Assembly: GCA_945872285.1 (NCBI GenBank) | Contig: CAMBZR010000004.1 | Coordinates: 1 to 64,000, forward strand | Direction of reading: 5' to 3' | Length of the DNA: 64,000 nucleotides | DNA from: Bordetella parapertussis | GTDB taxonomy: Bacteria > Pseudomonadota > Gammaproteobacteria > Burkholderiales > Burkholderiaceae_B | Shown here: piece after piece, positions 8,548 to 17,931 of the stretch | Numbering within the stretch: the first letter of the stretch is position 1 | Layout: the number at the start of each line of letters is the position of its first letter | Program-made: the position numbers and the translations under genes | Notes under the pieces: generated by a model | Databases searched by the model: none | What the model saw: only the letters and a program-made list of their open reading frames with translations | Told to the model about the DNA's origin: nothing

Positions 8548-8898
8548 ATGAGTAACATTAATCGTATAAACGTTGGTAAGCGTCTGTCTGACATGGCTGT
8601 CCATAACGGGGTGGCCTACCTGGCTGGTCAGGTCGCCGATGACACCACGCAAGACATTACCGGACAAACAGGTCAGATTCTTGCCGTGATCGACAAGCTT
8701 TTAGCGACGGCGGGTACTGATAAAACGCGTATTTTGATGGCACAGATTTTTGTCGCCAACATGAAAGAATTCGACGGCATGAACAAGGCCTGGGATGCGT
8801 GGGTGGCCGAGGGTAACGCGCCGCCCCGCGCGACGATTGAAGCCCGGCTCGCCAGTGCCGACTACAAGGTAGAAATCGTTGTGACTGCAGCGGTTTGA
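8548..8898 (+). CDS. RidA/YjgF/UK114 family protein (enamine/imine deaminase type)
   Basis: 116 residues. Members hydrolyse reactive enamine/imine intermediates released by PLP enzymes such as threonine dehydratase. The signature APPRATIEARLA carries the carboxylate-binding arginine and the Glu of the active-site cleft. It starts 17 bp after pncB, and its stop codon is 9 bp before the relA start, so the three genes may share a transcript. It is of the shorter-spaced COG0251 subgroup rather than canonical E. coli RidA, so substrate specificity is open. Confidence 0.85.
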   Translation: MSNINRINVGKRLSDMAVHNGVAYLAGQVADDTTQDITGQTGQILAVIDKLLATAGTDKTRILMAQIFVANMKEFDGMNKAWDAWVAEGNAPPRATIEARLASADYKVEIVVTAAV

Positions 8899-8907
8899 TG
8901 GTTTAGG

Positions 8908-11136
8908 TTGTCAAACGCTTCGCGATTTGATCTGGATAAACTGATTGGTGGCTTTGAGGCTGCTGATCGGTCGACTGTGCAGCAGGCGCTTGAGTGGGTC
9001 GCGCCCAAGTTGGTCGACCACCTCACGGGCGGCGGCGAAACTCTGTTGGCCCATGCCTTCGAAACAGCAAATATTTTAGCGGGGCTGCAAGCTGATGTGG
9101 CCACGCGTGTTGCGGCCTTGCTGATGTTGACCCCCGAAGTTGCTGGCATCGGCAGCGCAAAAACACCGACGCCCGACCCGATCGATGAGCAGTTTGGCAC
9201 AGAGATTGGCCAGTTGGTGCAAGGCACGCGCGCCTTATCGCGGCTGGGCTCGCTGGCGAGCGGGGCGACCGACGGGGCGCTGAATTCGCTTGATCAAAAA
9301 GAAATGCTGCGCAAAATGTTGCTGGCGATGGCCGTTGATTTACGAATCGTCTTGATTCGTTTGGCCTCACGACTGCAGACGCTGCGCTGGCTCGCTGCAG
9401 AGAAACGACCTTGCGACCCAATTTTGGCGCGCGAAACGCTGGATCTGTACACGCCACTGGCCAACCGCTTGGGGATCTGGCAAATCAAGTGGGAGATGGA
9501 GGACCTTGCTTTTCGTTTTATCGATCCGCAGCGCTACAAAGAAATCGCCAAACTACTCGAAGAAAAACGGGTCGAGCGTGAAACCTTTATCAGCGACACG
9601 ATTGAGCAATTGGCTCGCGCCCTTGCTGAGCGAGGAATTGTCGCCGAGGTGTCAGGCCGGCCCAAGCATATCTACAGTATCCATAACAAAATGCGCGTCA
9701 AAGGGCTCGACTTTAACGAGCTGTTTGACGTGCGTGCGCTACGCGTGATCGTGCCGGATGAACGCCAGTGCTATGCCGCGCTTGGGCTGGTCCACGAGCG
9801 CTGGGCGCCAGAGTCTGACGAGTTTGACGACTACATTGCGCGCCCCAAGCCCAATGGCTATAAGTCGCTGCATACCGTGGTGGCCGATTACGACGGGCGC
9901 CCCTTCGAGGTGCAAATTCGTACTCGTGCAATGCACGAATTTGCAGAGTTTGGGATGGCCGCGCATTGGCGTTACAAAGAAGCGAGTCCGCGCGGCGCAC
10001 ACGCGCCAGCGGCGCAGGGGGCGGCGGTGCTTGAGTATGATCGCCAGCTGGCCTGGATGCGTCAACTCTTGGCTTGGAATACTGAGGCAAGCGCGCAGAC
10101 GGGGACGCCTGAACTCAGCAAGCCTCGCCGGGTCGCGCAAGATCGCATCTATGTCTTGTCGCCTCAAGCGCGTGTGATCGAATTGCCGATTGGCGCGACG
10201 GCGGTTGATTTTGCTTATCATTTGCATTCAGACCTGGGTCATCGCTGCCGCGGCGCGCGCATTGATGGGCACATGGTGCCTTTGCATACCAAACTTGAAA
10301 CGGGTCAAACCGTCGAAATCGTCACAACAAAATCCGGCGGGCCTTCGCGCGACTGGCTCAATCCGCAGCTCGGTTTTTTGGCAAGTCCGCGTGCGCGCGC
10401 AAAAGTGCGAGCCTGGTTCAATGCGATTGAGCTGGCGCAGCGCAGCACGCAAGGGCAGGCGTTGGTTGAAAAAGAATTGCAACGGCTAGGAAAAACCGCA
10501 GTCAACCTGGAACAACTGGCTCAGCAGCTAGGCTTTGCACGTGCCGACGATCTTTACGTGGCCGCAGCAAAAGAAGAGTTTAGTTTGCGTCAGATCGACG
10601 CTGTGTTTCAGCCGGTTGCCCCTGAGCCCGAGTTGCGCGCTGAGGATTTGCTGGTGCATGGCGCGCGCGCAGAACACAGCAACGCTGCCGGCAAAAGCCA
10701 GGTGTTGGTGGTGGGTGTCGGGTCCTTGCTCACGCAACTGGCGCGCTGCTGTCGTCCAGCCCCGCCGGATGCGATCGAGGGTTTTGTGACGCGGGGGCGA
10801 GGGGTGTCGATTCATCGCTCAGCGTGCAGCACCTTTGCCGACTTGAGCAGACATCAGCCCGAGCGCGTCATCGAGGTAGACTGGTCGCAAGGGGGGCAGG
10901 GGGCGGTATACCCTGTCGAAGTCACTATTCAGGCGCAAGACCGACCCGGTTTGTTGCGTGATTTATCTGAAGTGTTTGCGCGGCTGCGGCTAAACGTGAT
11001 CGCCGTCAACACGCAGACTAAGGCGTCGATTGCTTACATGGGCTTCACGGCCGAAGTTCGGGATGGTACGGATTTGCAGCAGGCGCTCAGCGCTTTGGGT
11101 GAGGTTTCGGGGGTGTTTTTAGCGCGCCGCCGTTAG
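8908..11136 (+). CDS. relA: Monofunctional (p)ppGpp synthetase RelA
   Basis: 742 residues from a TTG start at 8908; no ATG or GTG is available nearby, and an AGG lies just upstream. Domains in order: a degenerate HD hydrolase region (about residues 40-150, where the metal-binding HD pair is replaced by LLMLTPE), the synthetase domain (GRPKHIYSIHNKM, ELFDVRALRV, PKPNGYKSLHTVV, VQIRTRAMHEFAE), the TGS domain (IYVLSPQARVIELPIGATAV), a Cys/His-rich segment (LARCCRPAPPD...IHRSAC) and a C-terminal ACT domain (VTIQAQDRPGLLRDLSEVFA). ELFDVRA places it with RelA rather than SpoT. Hydrolysis of ppGpp must be done by a SpoT encoded elsewhere. Confidence 0.95.
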   Translation: MSNASRFDLDKLIGGFEAADRSTVQQALEWVAPKLVDHLTGGGETLLAHAFETANILAGLQADVATRVAALLMLTPEVAGIGSAKTPTPDPIDEQFGTEIGQLVQGTRALSRLGSLASGATDGALNSLDQKEMLRKMLLAMAVDLRIVLIRLASRLQTLRWLAAEKRPCDPILARETLDLYTPLANRLGIWQIKWEMEDLAFRFIDPQRYKEIAKLLEEKRVERETFISDTIEQLARALAERGIVAEVSGRPKHIYSIHNKMRVKGLDFNELFDVRALRVIVPDERQCYAALGLVHERWAPESDEFDDYIARPKPNGYKSLHTVVADYDGRPFEVQIRTRAMHEFAEFGMAAHWRYKEASPRGAHAPAAQGAAVLEYDRQLAWMRQLLAWNTEASAQTGTPELSKPRRVAQDRIYVLSPQARVIELPIGATAVDFAYHLHSDLGHRCRGARIDGHMVPLHTKLETGQTVEIVTTKSGGPSRDWLNPQLGFLASPRARAKVRAWFNAIELAQRSTQGQALVEKELQRLGKTAVNLEQLAQQLGFARADDLYVAAAKEEFSLRQIDAVFQPVAPEPELRAEDLLVHGARAEHSNAAGKSQVLVVGVGSLLTQLARCCRPAPPDAIEGFVTRGRGVSIHRSACSTFADLSRHQPERVIEVDWSQGGQGAVYPVEVTIQAQDRPGLLRDLSEVFARLRLNVIAVNTQTKASIAYMGFTAEVRDGTDLQQALSALGEVSGVFLARRR

Positions 11137-11340
11137 TCGAAAATGTTTGGAGGCGTGTGGATTCGAGCGTTTTTTTTACTCTAGACTGCTAAACTGCTAA
11201 CTATAGTGCTGTCTAACCTCCTCTGAACTCACTTTAAACAGACGGCTCGTCGCGGTCTGGCAAGACTGACGATGATGGCGGCGCAAAAGCGCAGGGCATA
11301 TGGTTGTCCGCGCAGCTTGGTTTGATCTGGAGATCTAATC

Positions 11341-12540
11341 TTGAAACCTTATGACTTTCCTGACGCAAAGGGGCATTTTGGTCCCTACGGCGGCGTGTTC
11401 GCAGCAGAAACCCTGATGCAAGCCATTGAAGATTTGCGTCTGGCTTACGAAAAATACCGCTACGACCCTGAGTTCGTGGCCGAGTTTGAATACGAGTTGA
11501 AGCACTTTGTGGGGCGCCCGACCCCTGTCTATCACGCTCGTCGTTGGTCTGAAGAGCTTGGTGGCGCCCAAATCTGGTTTAAGCGCGAAGATCTCAACCA
11601 CACCGGCGCTCACAAAATCAACAACAGTCTAGGTCAGGCTTTGTTGGCGCGCCGCATGGGCAAAAAGCGCATCATCGCCGAAACCGGCGCCGGCCAGCAC
11701 GGCGTGGCGACCGCGACGGTGTGCGCCCGCTATGGCATGGAATGCGTCGTCTACATGGGGATCGAAGACGTCAAGCGTCAGTCGCCCAACGTCTATCGTA
11801 TGAAGCTGCTTGGCGCCACGGTTGTGCCAGTCACCTCGGGTTCACGCACGCTCAAAGATGCGCTGAACGAAGCGATGCGAGACTGGGTGACCAACGTTGA
11901 CAGTACGTTTTATATTATCGGTACGGTCGCAGGCCCCCATCCTTATCCAATGATGGTGCGTAATTTTCATTCGGTGATTGGCAAAGAGTCGATCGAGCAA
12001 ATGCCTTTATACGCTGGCAAACAACCTGATTATGTGCTGGCGTGTGTGGGCGGTGGCTCAAACGCCATGGGTATTTTTCACCCTTATATTCCTTACGAAC
12101 AGACCCGACTGATTGGTGTCGAGGCTGCCGGCGAGGGCGTTGAAACTGGCAAGCACTCGGCCACGCTCACGGCGGGCAAAGTGGGGGTGTTGCATGGCAA
12201 CCGCACTTATGTGCTGCAAGACGAAAACGGTCAGGTCGCCGAAACCCACTCGGTGTCGGCAGGTCTTGATTATCCTGGCGTGGGCCCTGAGCATGCCTGG
12301 CTCAAAGATAGCGGGCGCGCCTCGTATGTCAGCGTCACCGACGAAGAAGCACTTAAATACTTTCACCACTGCTGCCGTATCGAGGGCATTATTCCGGCGC
12401 TCGAGACCGCGCATGCGTTGGCTTACGCTGCAGAGCTGGCGCCCACGCTGTCTAAAGATAAAGTGATCCTGATCAATCTGTCTGGCCGCGGCGACAAAGA
12501 TATCAACACCGTGGCGCAACGCGCTGGCATGGTGCTTTAA
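11341..12540 (+). CDS. trpB: Tryptophan synthase beta chain
   Basis: 399 residues from a TTG start at 11341, with GGAG 9 bp upstream (GGAGATCTAATC). It condenses indole and serine to tryptophan using PLP. The cofactor lysine is Lys92 in [11 protein letters not shown]; the phosphate-binding GGGSNAMG follows at about residue 240. It is the first gene of trpB-trpA-accD. The usual upstream genes truA and trpF are absent; relA precedes it across a 204-bp gap with no clear terminator or strong promoter, only a weak TATAGT element near 11200. Confidence 0.96.
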   Translation: MKPYDFPDAKGHFGPYGGVFAAETLMQAIEDLRLAYEKYRYDPEFVAEFEYELKHFVGRPTPVYHARRWSEELGGAQIWFKREDLNHTGAHKINNSLGQALLARRMGKKRIIAETGAGQHGVATATVCARYGMECVVYMGIEDVKRQSPNVYRMKLLGATVVPVTSGSRTLKDALNEAMRDWVTNVDSTFYIIGTVAGPHPYPMMVRNFHSVIGKESIEQMPLYAGKQPDYVLACVGGGSNAMGIFHPYIPYEQTRLIGVEAAGEGVETGKHSATLTAGKVGVLHGNRTYVLQDENGQVAETHSVSAGLDYPGVGPEHAWLKDSGRASYVSVTDEEALKYFHHCCRIEGIIPALETAHALAYAAELAPTLSKDKVILINLSGRGDKDINTVAQRAGMVL

Positions 12541-12554
12541 AGGTTTCTAAAGTC

Positions 12555-13457
12555 ATGACTCAACACCAAGATCGCATCGCCGCCGCTTTTGTTCGTGCCG
12601 CTGAACAAAAGCGAGCAGCCTTGATCCCCTATATCGCGGCAGGCAATCCTTTGCCTGCCAGCACAGTGCCTTTAATGCATGCCTTGGTCAAAGCGGGTGC
12701 GGATGTGATTGAACTGGGGATTCCGTTTTCGGATCCGATGGCCGACGGTCCGATTATTCAGCGCGCCGCCGAGCACGCGATCGCGCAAGGCGTGGGCTTG
12801 AGGCATGTGTTGGCGATGGTGGCTGACTTCAGAACGACCGATTCACAAACCCCTGTTGTGTTGATGGGTTACGCCAATCCCATTGAAAGTCTCGGACAAA
12901 AACAGTTTGCCCAGCAGGCGCAGTTGGCCGGTATCGATGGTGTGTTAACGGTTGATTACCCCCCAGAAGAAATCGGTGAGTTCGTGCAGATGCTTGAAGA
13001 GCACCACATTGCACCAATCTTTTTGTTGGCACCGACCTCAACCGAAACAAGAGTTCGCGCGGTCGGGCAGATCGCGCGCGGGTATGTGTACTATGTTTCG
13101 CTTAATGGCGTGACCGGCGCGGGCAATCTGGATACGACCGATGTCGCGACACGTTTGCAGCGCATTCGCGAACACGTGTCGTTGCCCGTTGGTGTAGGTT
13201 TCGGGATTAGCGATGCGCAAAGCGCGCAAAAAATTAGTCTGGTGGCTGATGCTGTTGTGATCGGCAGCAAACTCATCGATGTCATGACAAAAGCGTGCGC
13301 GGGGCTGCCCTCAGACCAACAGTCGCAAGCAGCGATTGACGCAGGCGCCACCTGGCTGGCCGACATTCGTCAGGCACTTAACGTGGCAAGGCCACCAGCC
13401 GGGCACGCCCCGGGTGACCGCCCCAACAGTGCTCAGTCAACGGCGCACCAGGCATGA
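12555..13457 (+). CDS. trpA: Tryptophan synthase alpha chain
   Basis: 300 residues, slightly longer than usual because of a C-terminal tail (about 25 residues, [20 protein letters not shown]) beyond the TIM barrel. It cleaves indole-3-glycerol phosphate to indole, which passes to TrpB. Catalytic Glu53 and Asp64 are in [15 protein letters not shown]. The phosphate-binding loop is [10 protein letters not shown]. It starts 14 bp after trpB and overlaps accD by 4 bp (ATGA), so translation is coupled. Confidence 0.96.
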   Translation: MTQHQDRIAAAFVRAAEQKRAALIPYIAAGNPLPASTVPLMHALVKAGADVIELGIPFSDPMADGPIIQRAAEHAIAQGVGLRHVLAMVADFRTTDSQTPVVLMGYANPIESLGQKQFAQQAQLAGIDGVLTVDYPPEEIGEFVQMLEEHHIAPIFLLAPTSTETRVRAVGQIARGYVYYVSLNGVTGAGNLDTTDVATRLQRIREHVSLPVGVGFGISDAQSAQKISLVADAVVIGSKLIDVMTKACAGLPSDQQSQAAIDAGATWLADIRQALNVARPPAGHAPGDRPNSAQSTAHQA

Positions 13458-14338
13458 GTTGGCTCGGTAAGTTATTACCTCCCCGCATTAACAAAGCGGT
13501 GAATGCGGCGACCACGCCAACTAAACGAGTGCCTGAGGGTATCTGGCTAAAGTGCCCCGCCTGCGAAGCCGTTTTATACAACGAAGATTTGGCCGCCAAT
13601 CTGCACGTTTGTCCTAAGTGTGATCATCATATGCGCCTCGGGGCGCGTGCACGTATCGAAGCGCTGCTTGATCTTGAAGGCCGAGTTGAAATAGGTGCAA
13701 ACACTCGCTCGCTTGATCCACTGAAGTTTAAAGATTCACGCAAATACACCGAGCGCGTGCAAGAAGCTGTGCGTCAAACGGGCGAAACCGATGCTCTGAT
13801 TGTGACCAGCGGCAGCATCCATAGCGTGGCATGCGTCTTGGCCTGCTTTGAATTTGAATTTATGGGCGGTTCGATGGGTTCAGTGGTAGGCGAGCGGTTT
13901 GTGCAAGGCGTGCAGGCAGCCATCGCGCAAAAAGTGCCTTTCATCTGTGTGACCGCTTCGGGCGGTGCCCGTATGCAAGAAAGTTTATTTTCTTTGATGC
14001 AAATGGCCAAGACTAATGCCATGCTCACGCGCTTGTCAGAGGCGAAGCTGCCCTTTATCAGCGTACTCACTGACCCCACGATGGGTGGTGTCTCGGCGAG
14101 TTTTGCGTTTATGGGCGATGTGGTCATTGGCGAGCCCAAGGCTTTGATTGGCTTTGCGGGCCCGCGTGTCATCGAACAAACCGTGCGTGAAAAACTCCCT
14201 GAGGGTTTTCAACGCTCAGAATTTTTGCAACAAAAAGGCGCGATTGACATGGTGCTTGATCGCCGCCAGTTACGCGAAGAACTCGCCCGTCTGATGGCGA
14301 TTCTGACCAATCAACCGGTCGACGCTGTGAGCGTTTGA
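13454..14338 (+). CDS. accD: Acetyl-CoA carboxylase carboxyltransferase subunit beta
   Basis: 294 residues. Beta half of the carboxyltransferase that makes malonyl-CoA, the committed step of fatty acid synthesis. The N-terminal zinc ribbon has Cys34, Cys37, Cys53 and Cys56 (KCPACEAV and HVCPKCDHH). The crotonase-like carboxyltransferase fold follows, with [10 protein letters not shown] and [12 protein letters not shown] forming the CoA/oxyanion region. The 4-bp overlap with trpA and the terminator downstream mark it as the last gene of the trp-acc operon. The linkage of tryptophan and fatty acid genes is common in proteobacteria. Confidence 0.96.
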   Translation: MSWLGKLLPPRINKAVNAATTPTKRVPEGIWLKCPACEAVLYNEDLAANLHVCPKCDHHMRLGARARIEALLDLEGRVEIGANTRSLDPLKFKDSRKYTERVQEAVRQTGETDALIVTSGSIHSVACVLACFEFEFMGGSMGSVVGERFVQGVQAAIAQKVPFICVTASGGARMQESLFSLMQMAKTNAMLTRLSEAKLPFISVLTDPTMGGVSASFAFMGDVVIGEPKALIGFAGPRVIEQTVREKLPEGFQRSEFLQQKGAIDMVLDRRQLREELARLMAILTNQPVDAVSV

Positions 14339-14401
14339 GTCAGCGCTGCGGTTTTTTTTCGAACCGTCCTCTAGTTTCAAAAAAATAGTAAAACACTGAA
14401 A

Positions 14402-14441
14402 AGCCCCGCAAGACTGGAGATCAATCCAGCCTTGCGGGGCT
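14402..14441. terminator. Strong bidirectional intrinsic terminator between accD and rne
   Basis: AGCCCCGCAAG (14402-14412) pairs perfectly with CTTGCGGGGCT (14431-14441), and the enclosed CTGGA/TCCAG adds an inner stem. T-rich sequence follows on both strands, so it can end accD (plus) and rne (minus) transcripts. Another T8 run at 14353-14360 lies just after accD. Confidence 0.8.
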
Positions 14442-14524
14442 CGTTTTGTGCAGCTCGTTCGAAAGCGACCATTTTTGCGTTTGCGACCCCCTTGCTGCAC
14501 AAGTGGGCCGACTTCGCGCTGCGC

Positions 14525-17401
14525 TTAGCCGCGTGTTTCGACTTGCACCAGCGGATCGCTGGAAAGCGTGACAGTAGGTTTACGCTCGCGACCCAGTTTC
14601 ACCGTGACGCTCGGTTGCTGTGCCAAAGTTTCTGCGACACGTGCCGAGTCGCTCTCGACCCACTGCAAGCCCGCCGAACGCACGATGGCATGCAACGTTG
14701 CAAGATCAGCGACCGGTGCAACTGCGACCGGTGCAACTGCGACCGGTGCAACTGCAACCGGTGCAACTGCAACCGGTGCAACAGCGACCGGTGCAACAGC
14801 AACAGGTGCAACAGCGACCGGTGCAAACGCTTCAGCGACAGGAGCAACGACAGCGACAACAACAGGAGCAACGACCGCATCGTCCGCTACAACCGGCGCA
14901 GCAACAGAACTCTCAGCGCTGGTGTCAGGTGTGACGCTTGGCGTAGGGGCCGAGATCGTGACATATGGCGCCGGTGCTGCAGGTGCAGCGTAAGCCACAG
15001 GCGCCTGTGCCGGGGGTTGCGCCACTTGAGCCGGTGCGAAAGACGCTGCTTGCTCAGGGGCCTCAAAGTTTTGTGTGCTGGTTGAACCGTCTGCGTTCTC
15101 GGCACCTGAACCTTCATCCTGACGCTTACCACGACGGCTGCGACGGCGACGACGTTTGCGATCTGGGTCGTTTCTATCGTTGTCGTCTTCAGGCCCTTGC
15201 TGACCTTCGGGACCGGCTGACTGGGGTTGGCCATGTTCGTTTTCATGAGGCACGAACGCAGTGTCAGGACGTGGGCCTTGCGAGGCGCGCGGCGCCTGGC
15301 TCGAACCCGTTCCCTGCGCGTTGGCCGCTGGGGTAACTGGCGTTGCACTCTGAGCGCCTTCTGTACCGTCTTGACGCGTATCGCCTTCGTCACGGCGGTG
15401 TCGACCCCGACCGCGTGGGTTGCGACCACCCGAGCGTGGCTCTTCGCCTTGCTCGGCGCCTGGTGCCCGACTTGTGCCTGGACGCTCGTCGTCGCGCCCG
15501 GGGCGGCGGTTGGTGTCGCTTGACTCAGCTAAACCCTCCCCAGTGCCTGGACGAGCGTCGTTACGATGCTCTGGACGACGACCACGATTTTGACCTCCGC
15601 GATTGCCATTGCCGCGATTGCCCTGACCATGGCGGCCACGGTCGCCACGCGCGTCGCTAGGCTTGGGGGCCTCTTCGACTTTTTTCTCGTCGGACGAACC
15701 GCCAGTCAGCCAACCCATCAAGCGCTTGAACAAGCCAGGCGATGATTCTGTTGTTGCCGAGGCAGCTTTTTTGGCTGGTGTTGAAGAGACTGGGGCCGGC
15801 TGCGAAGGCGTAATCCCTTTGACCAACGCTTCAGGTTTTGCTTTGACTTCTTGCTCTTTCGGTGCCCAGCTCATGTCCGTTGAAGGTGCGTCGACCATAT
15901 CAAAGCTCGTCTTAATATCTTCAAGACGCGGATCGTCGTGACGCAACCGCTCGATATGATGATGCGGTGTCTCGAGATGACGATTGGGGATCAGAATCAG
16001 GTTGACCTTCAGGCGAGCTTCGATCTTGGTGATGTCTGAACGCTTTTCGTTTAACAAGAAGGTAGCGACGTCAACCGGCACTTGAGCATGTACGGCCGCC
16101 GTGTTTTCTTTCATGGCCTCTTCTTGCAGCAGGCGCAAGACTTGCAACGCGCTTGATTCGGCGTCGCGAATCACGCCGGTGCCGTTACAGCGTGGGCAAG
16201 TAATATGCGAGCCTTCGTTCAAGGCAGGGCGCAAACGCTGGCGCGACAGCTCCATCAAACCAAAACGTGAAATTTTGCCCATTTGCACGCGAGCACGGTC
16301 AAAGTGCAAAGCATCGCGCAGGCGGTTTTCAACTGAGCGTTGATTTTTGGTGTCTTCCATGTCGATAAAATCGATCACGATCAGACCACCCAAATCTCGC
16401 AGACGCAATTGGCGCGCGACTTCGTCGGCGGCCTCTTGGTTGGTGCGTGTAGCGGTTTCTTCAATGTCGGCGCCACGCGTTGAGCGCGCTGAGTTAACGT
16501 CAACCGCAACTAAAGCCTCGGTGTGATCAATGACTATCGAGCCACCCGAGGGCAACTCAACCGTGCGCGAATAGGCCGTTTCGATTTGGTGTTCGATCTG
16601 AAAGCGCGAAAACAAAGGCACATCATCGCGATAGCGTTTGACGCGATCAACGTTGTCCGGCATCACCACGCTCATAAAGGCGGTGGCTTGATCGGCGATA
16701 TCATCGGTATCAATCAGGATCTCGCCAATATCGGGCGAAAAGTAATCACGAATCGCCCGAATCACTAAGCTGGACTCAAGATAGATCAGAATCGGTGCTG
16801 GGTTATCTTTAGCGGCACCGTCGATCGCGGTCCAAAGTTGCATGAGATACGACATATCCCACTGCAGTTCTTCGGCGTTACGGCCAATACCAGCGGTGCG
16901 GGCAATGATGCTCATGCCGGGTGGGATGATCAGTTGATCCATCGCCTCGCGCAGTTCTTGACGTTCTTCGCCCTCGACACGACGCGAAACACCGCCGCCA
17001 CGTGGGTTGTTAGGCATCAAGACTAAATAGCGGCCTGCCAGCGAAATAAACGTGGTGAGGGCTGCACCTTTGTTGCCGCGCTCTTCTTTTTCGACCTGAA
17101 CAATCAGCTCTTGGCTTTCGCGCAAGGCGTCTTGAATGCGCGCGGTGCGCACGTCGACCCCTTCTTTAAAGTAACTGCGGGCGATCTCTTTAAAGGGCAA
17201 AAAGCCGTGACGCTCTTCTCCATAGCTCACAAAGCAAGCTTCGAGGCCGGGTTCAATACGGGTAATGATCCCTTTATAGATATTGCCTTTGCGTTGTTCA
17301 CGACCGGCAATTTCGATGTCGAGGTCGATGAGCTTTTGCCCGTCAACGATGGCGACCCGAAGTTCTTCAGGATGTGTTGCATTAAATAACATGCGCTTCA
17401 T
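14525..17401 (-). CDS. rne: Ribonuclease E
   Basis: 958 residues from the ATG at 17401 (MKRMLFNATHPEELRVAIVD), preceded by a GGAG; the frame also opens at 17416, but that ATG overlaps the ribosome site. It cleaves single-stranded A/U-rich RNA and scaffolds RNA decay. The first 500 residues hold the S1 domain, the DNase I-like catalytic region (VAVDVNSARSTRG, LIVIDFIDME) and the Zn-link CPRCNGTG. The rest is a low-complexity scaffold: Arg/Gly/Asp/Asn-rich patches for RNA binding (RRRRRSRRGKRQ), an Ala/Pro/Val region with a VAPVA repeat array, and a conserved betaproteobacterial C-terminal end (DPLVQVETRG). It is divergent from rluC, as in E. coli. Confidence 0.95.
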   Translation of the reverse strand: MKRMLFNATHPEELRVAIVDGQKLIDLDIEIAGREQRKGNIYKGIITRIEPGLEACFVSYGEERHGFLPFKEIARSYFKEGVDVRTARIQDALRESQELIVQVEKEERGNKGAALTTFISLAGRYLVLMPNNPRGGGVSRRVEGEERQELREAMDQLIIPPGMSIIARTAGIGRNAEELQWDMSYLMQLWTAIDGAAKDNPAPILIYLESSLVIRAIRDYFSPDIGEILIDTDDIADQATAFMSVVMPDNVDRVKRYRDDVPLFSRFQIEHQIETAYSRTVELPSGGSIVIDHTEALVAVDVNSARSTRGADIEETATRTNQEAADEVARQLRLRDLGGLIVIDFIDMEDTKNQRSVENRLRDALHFDRARVQMGKISRFGLMELSRQRLRPALNEGSHITCPRCNGTGVIRDAESSALQVLRLLQEEAMKENTAAVHAQVPVDVATFLLNEKRSDITKIEARLKVNLILIPNRHLETPHHHIERLRHDDPRLEDIKTSFDMVDAPSTDMSWAPKEQEVKAKPEALVKGITPSQPAPVSSTPAKKAASATTESSPGLFKRLMGWLTGGSSDEKKVEEAPKPSDARGDRGRHGQGNRGNGNRGGQNRGRRPEHRNDARPGTGEGLAESSDTNRRPGRDDERPGTSRAPGAEQGEEPRSGGRNPRGRGRHRRDEGDTRQDGTEGAQSATPVTPAANAQGTGSSQAPRASQGPRPDTAFVPHENEHGQPQSAGPEGQQGPEDDNDRNDPDRKRRRRRSRRGKRQDEGSGAENADGSTSTQNFEAPEQAASFAPAQVAQPPAQAPVAYAAPAAPAPYVTISAPTPSVTPDTSAESSVAAPVVADDAVVAPVVVAVVAPVAEAFAPVAVAPVAVAPVAVAPVAVAPVAVAPVAVAPVAVAPVADLATLHAIVRSAGLQWVESDSARVAETLAQQPSVTVKLGRERKPTVTLSSDPLVQVETRG
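14711..14830 (-). repeat. Array of eight 15-bp tandem repeats inside rne
   Basis: Eight units of GACCGGTGCAACTGC and close variants (plus-strand reading), the first three identical, sit in the rne tail and encode a repeated Val-Ala-Pro-Val-Ala pentamer. More diverged units continue to about 14880. The period is a multiple of three, so gain or loss of units keeps the frame. Likely a linker of variable length near the C-terminal end. Confidence 0.95.
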
Positions 17402-17908
17402 GGGATGTTTCTCCATTTAAATGGCGCGTCGGAAATCGACGCGCAGCCACGCGTTGCTGGCTGCGAAACACAGAAGTGGGCAAGAATGTTCGCGCACCAA
17501 CAATGGGCGCGCGAAGAAAAGGTCTTTAGACCGGCACGGCGCGCCAGTAGGCGCGAGGTTCGTTCAGCAAAAAGGTCAGAGTCACAGTTGTGGTTGACTA
17601 AAAAAGGTGCTGAGAACATCAGGCGCGACGTAGAGTCAGGCGCCTGCTGCAGGGATACGACGGTTTCTTGCATGTGCTTCAGTATCGCGCGCGGCACGAG
17701 GGGCACACATTTTTAAGCGCGGGCGTAACGTTAAAACGTCGCAACGGCGTGCTTGAAATGCATCCCGGTCTAGCCGGCGACCAGCAACCCACAAGCGATC
17801 AGAAAGCAAGCGGTACAATGAAGTCCGCGATCCAGACGGAGACGCGACAACTTAATGCATCTCGACGCCAGAGGGCTTTCTTAACCCCTTTAAGGCTTCG
17901 CGGATTAT
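17402..17908 (-). promoter_or_regulatory. Gene-free 507-bp rne leader / rluC upstream region
   Basis: No convincing gene lies here; the short open frames on both strands have no ribosome sites or family features. On the minus strand it would be the rne 5' untranslated leader of roughly 490 nt. It contains two compact hairpins: GGTCTTTAGACC (17521-17532) and CGCGCC-AGTA-GGCGCG (17540-17555). In E. coli the rne leader of about 360 nt folds into hairpins through which RNase E limits its own mRNA; a similar role here is an inference. A weak plus-strand TACAAT at 17814-17819 could serve rluC. Confidence 0.5.
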
Positions 17909-17931
17909 ATGCCGCTTTTAGCCATGCGCAA
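17904..17931 (-). promoter_or_regulatory. Probable rne promoter, overlapping the rluC start region
   Basis: On the minus strand a perfect -10 TATAAT (17909-17904) is preceded, after a 16-bp spacer, by TTGCGC (17931-17926) as a modest -35. Transcription would start near 17897, about 495 nt before the rne ATG. The -10 overlaps the first possible ATG of rluC, so the two genes would compete for this DNA. Confidence 0.5.

Noticed and set aside
9023-10227. Several open frames antisense to relA
   Set aside because: Typical shadows in G+C-rich coding DNA; no ribosome sites or motifs, and relA is unambiguous.
14711-14830. Possible CRISPR-like array
   Set aside because: The units are contiguous 15-bp tandem repeats with no spacers, and they lie in a coding frame; no cas genes are present.
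14568-14993. Long open frame opposite rne with ATGATA-type repeats (Thr/Gly/Ala repeats)
   Set aside because: It is the antisense reading of the 15-bp VAPVA array, which keeps all frames open. No ribosome site, and rne on the other strand has full family support.
14887-15429. 180-codon Arg-rich open frame on the minus strand
   Set aside because: Overlaps the rne scaffold region in another frame on the same strand; low-complexity composition, no family match recognised.
17398-17716. Short open frames on both strands in the rne leader
   Set aside because: Composition and lack of ribosome sites argue against genes; the region is better explained as leader and promoter DNA.
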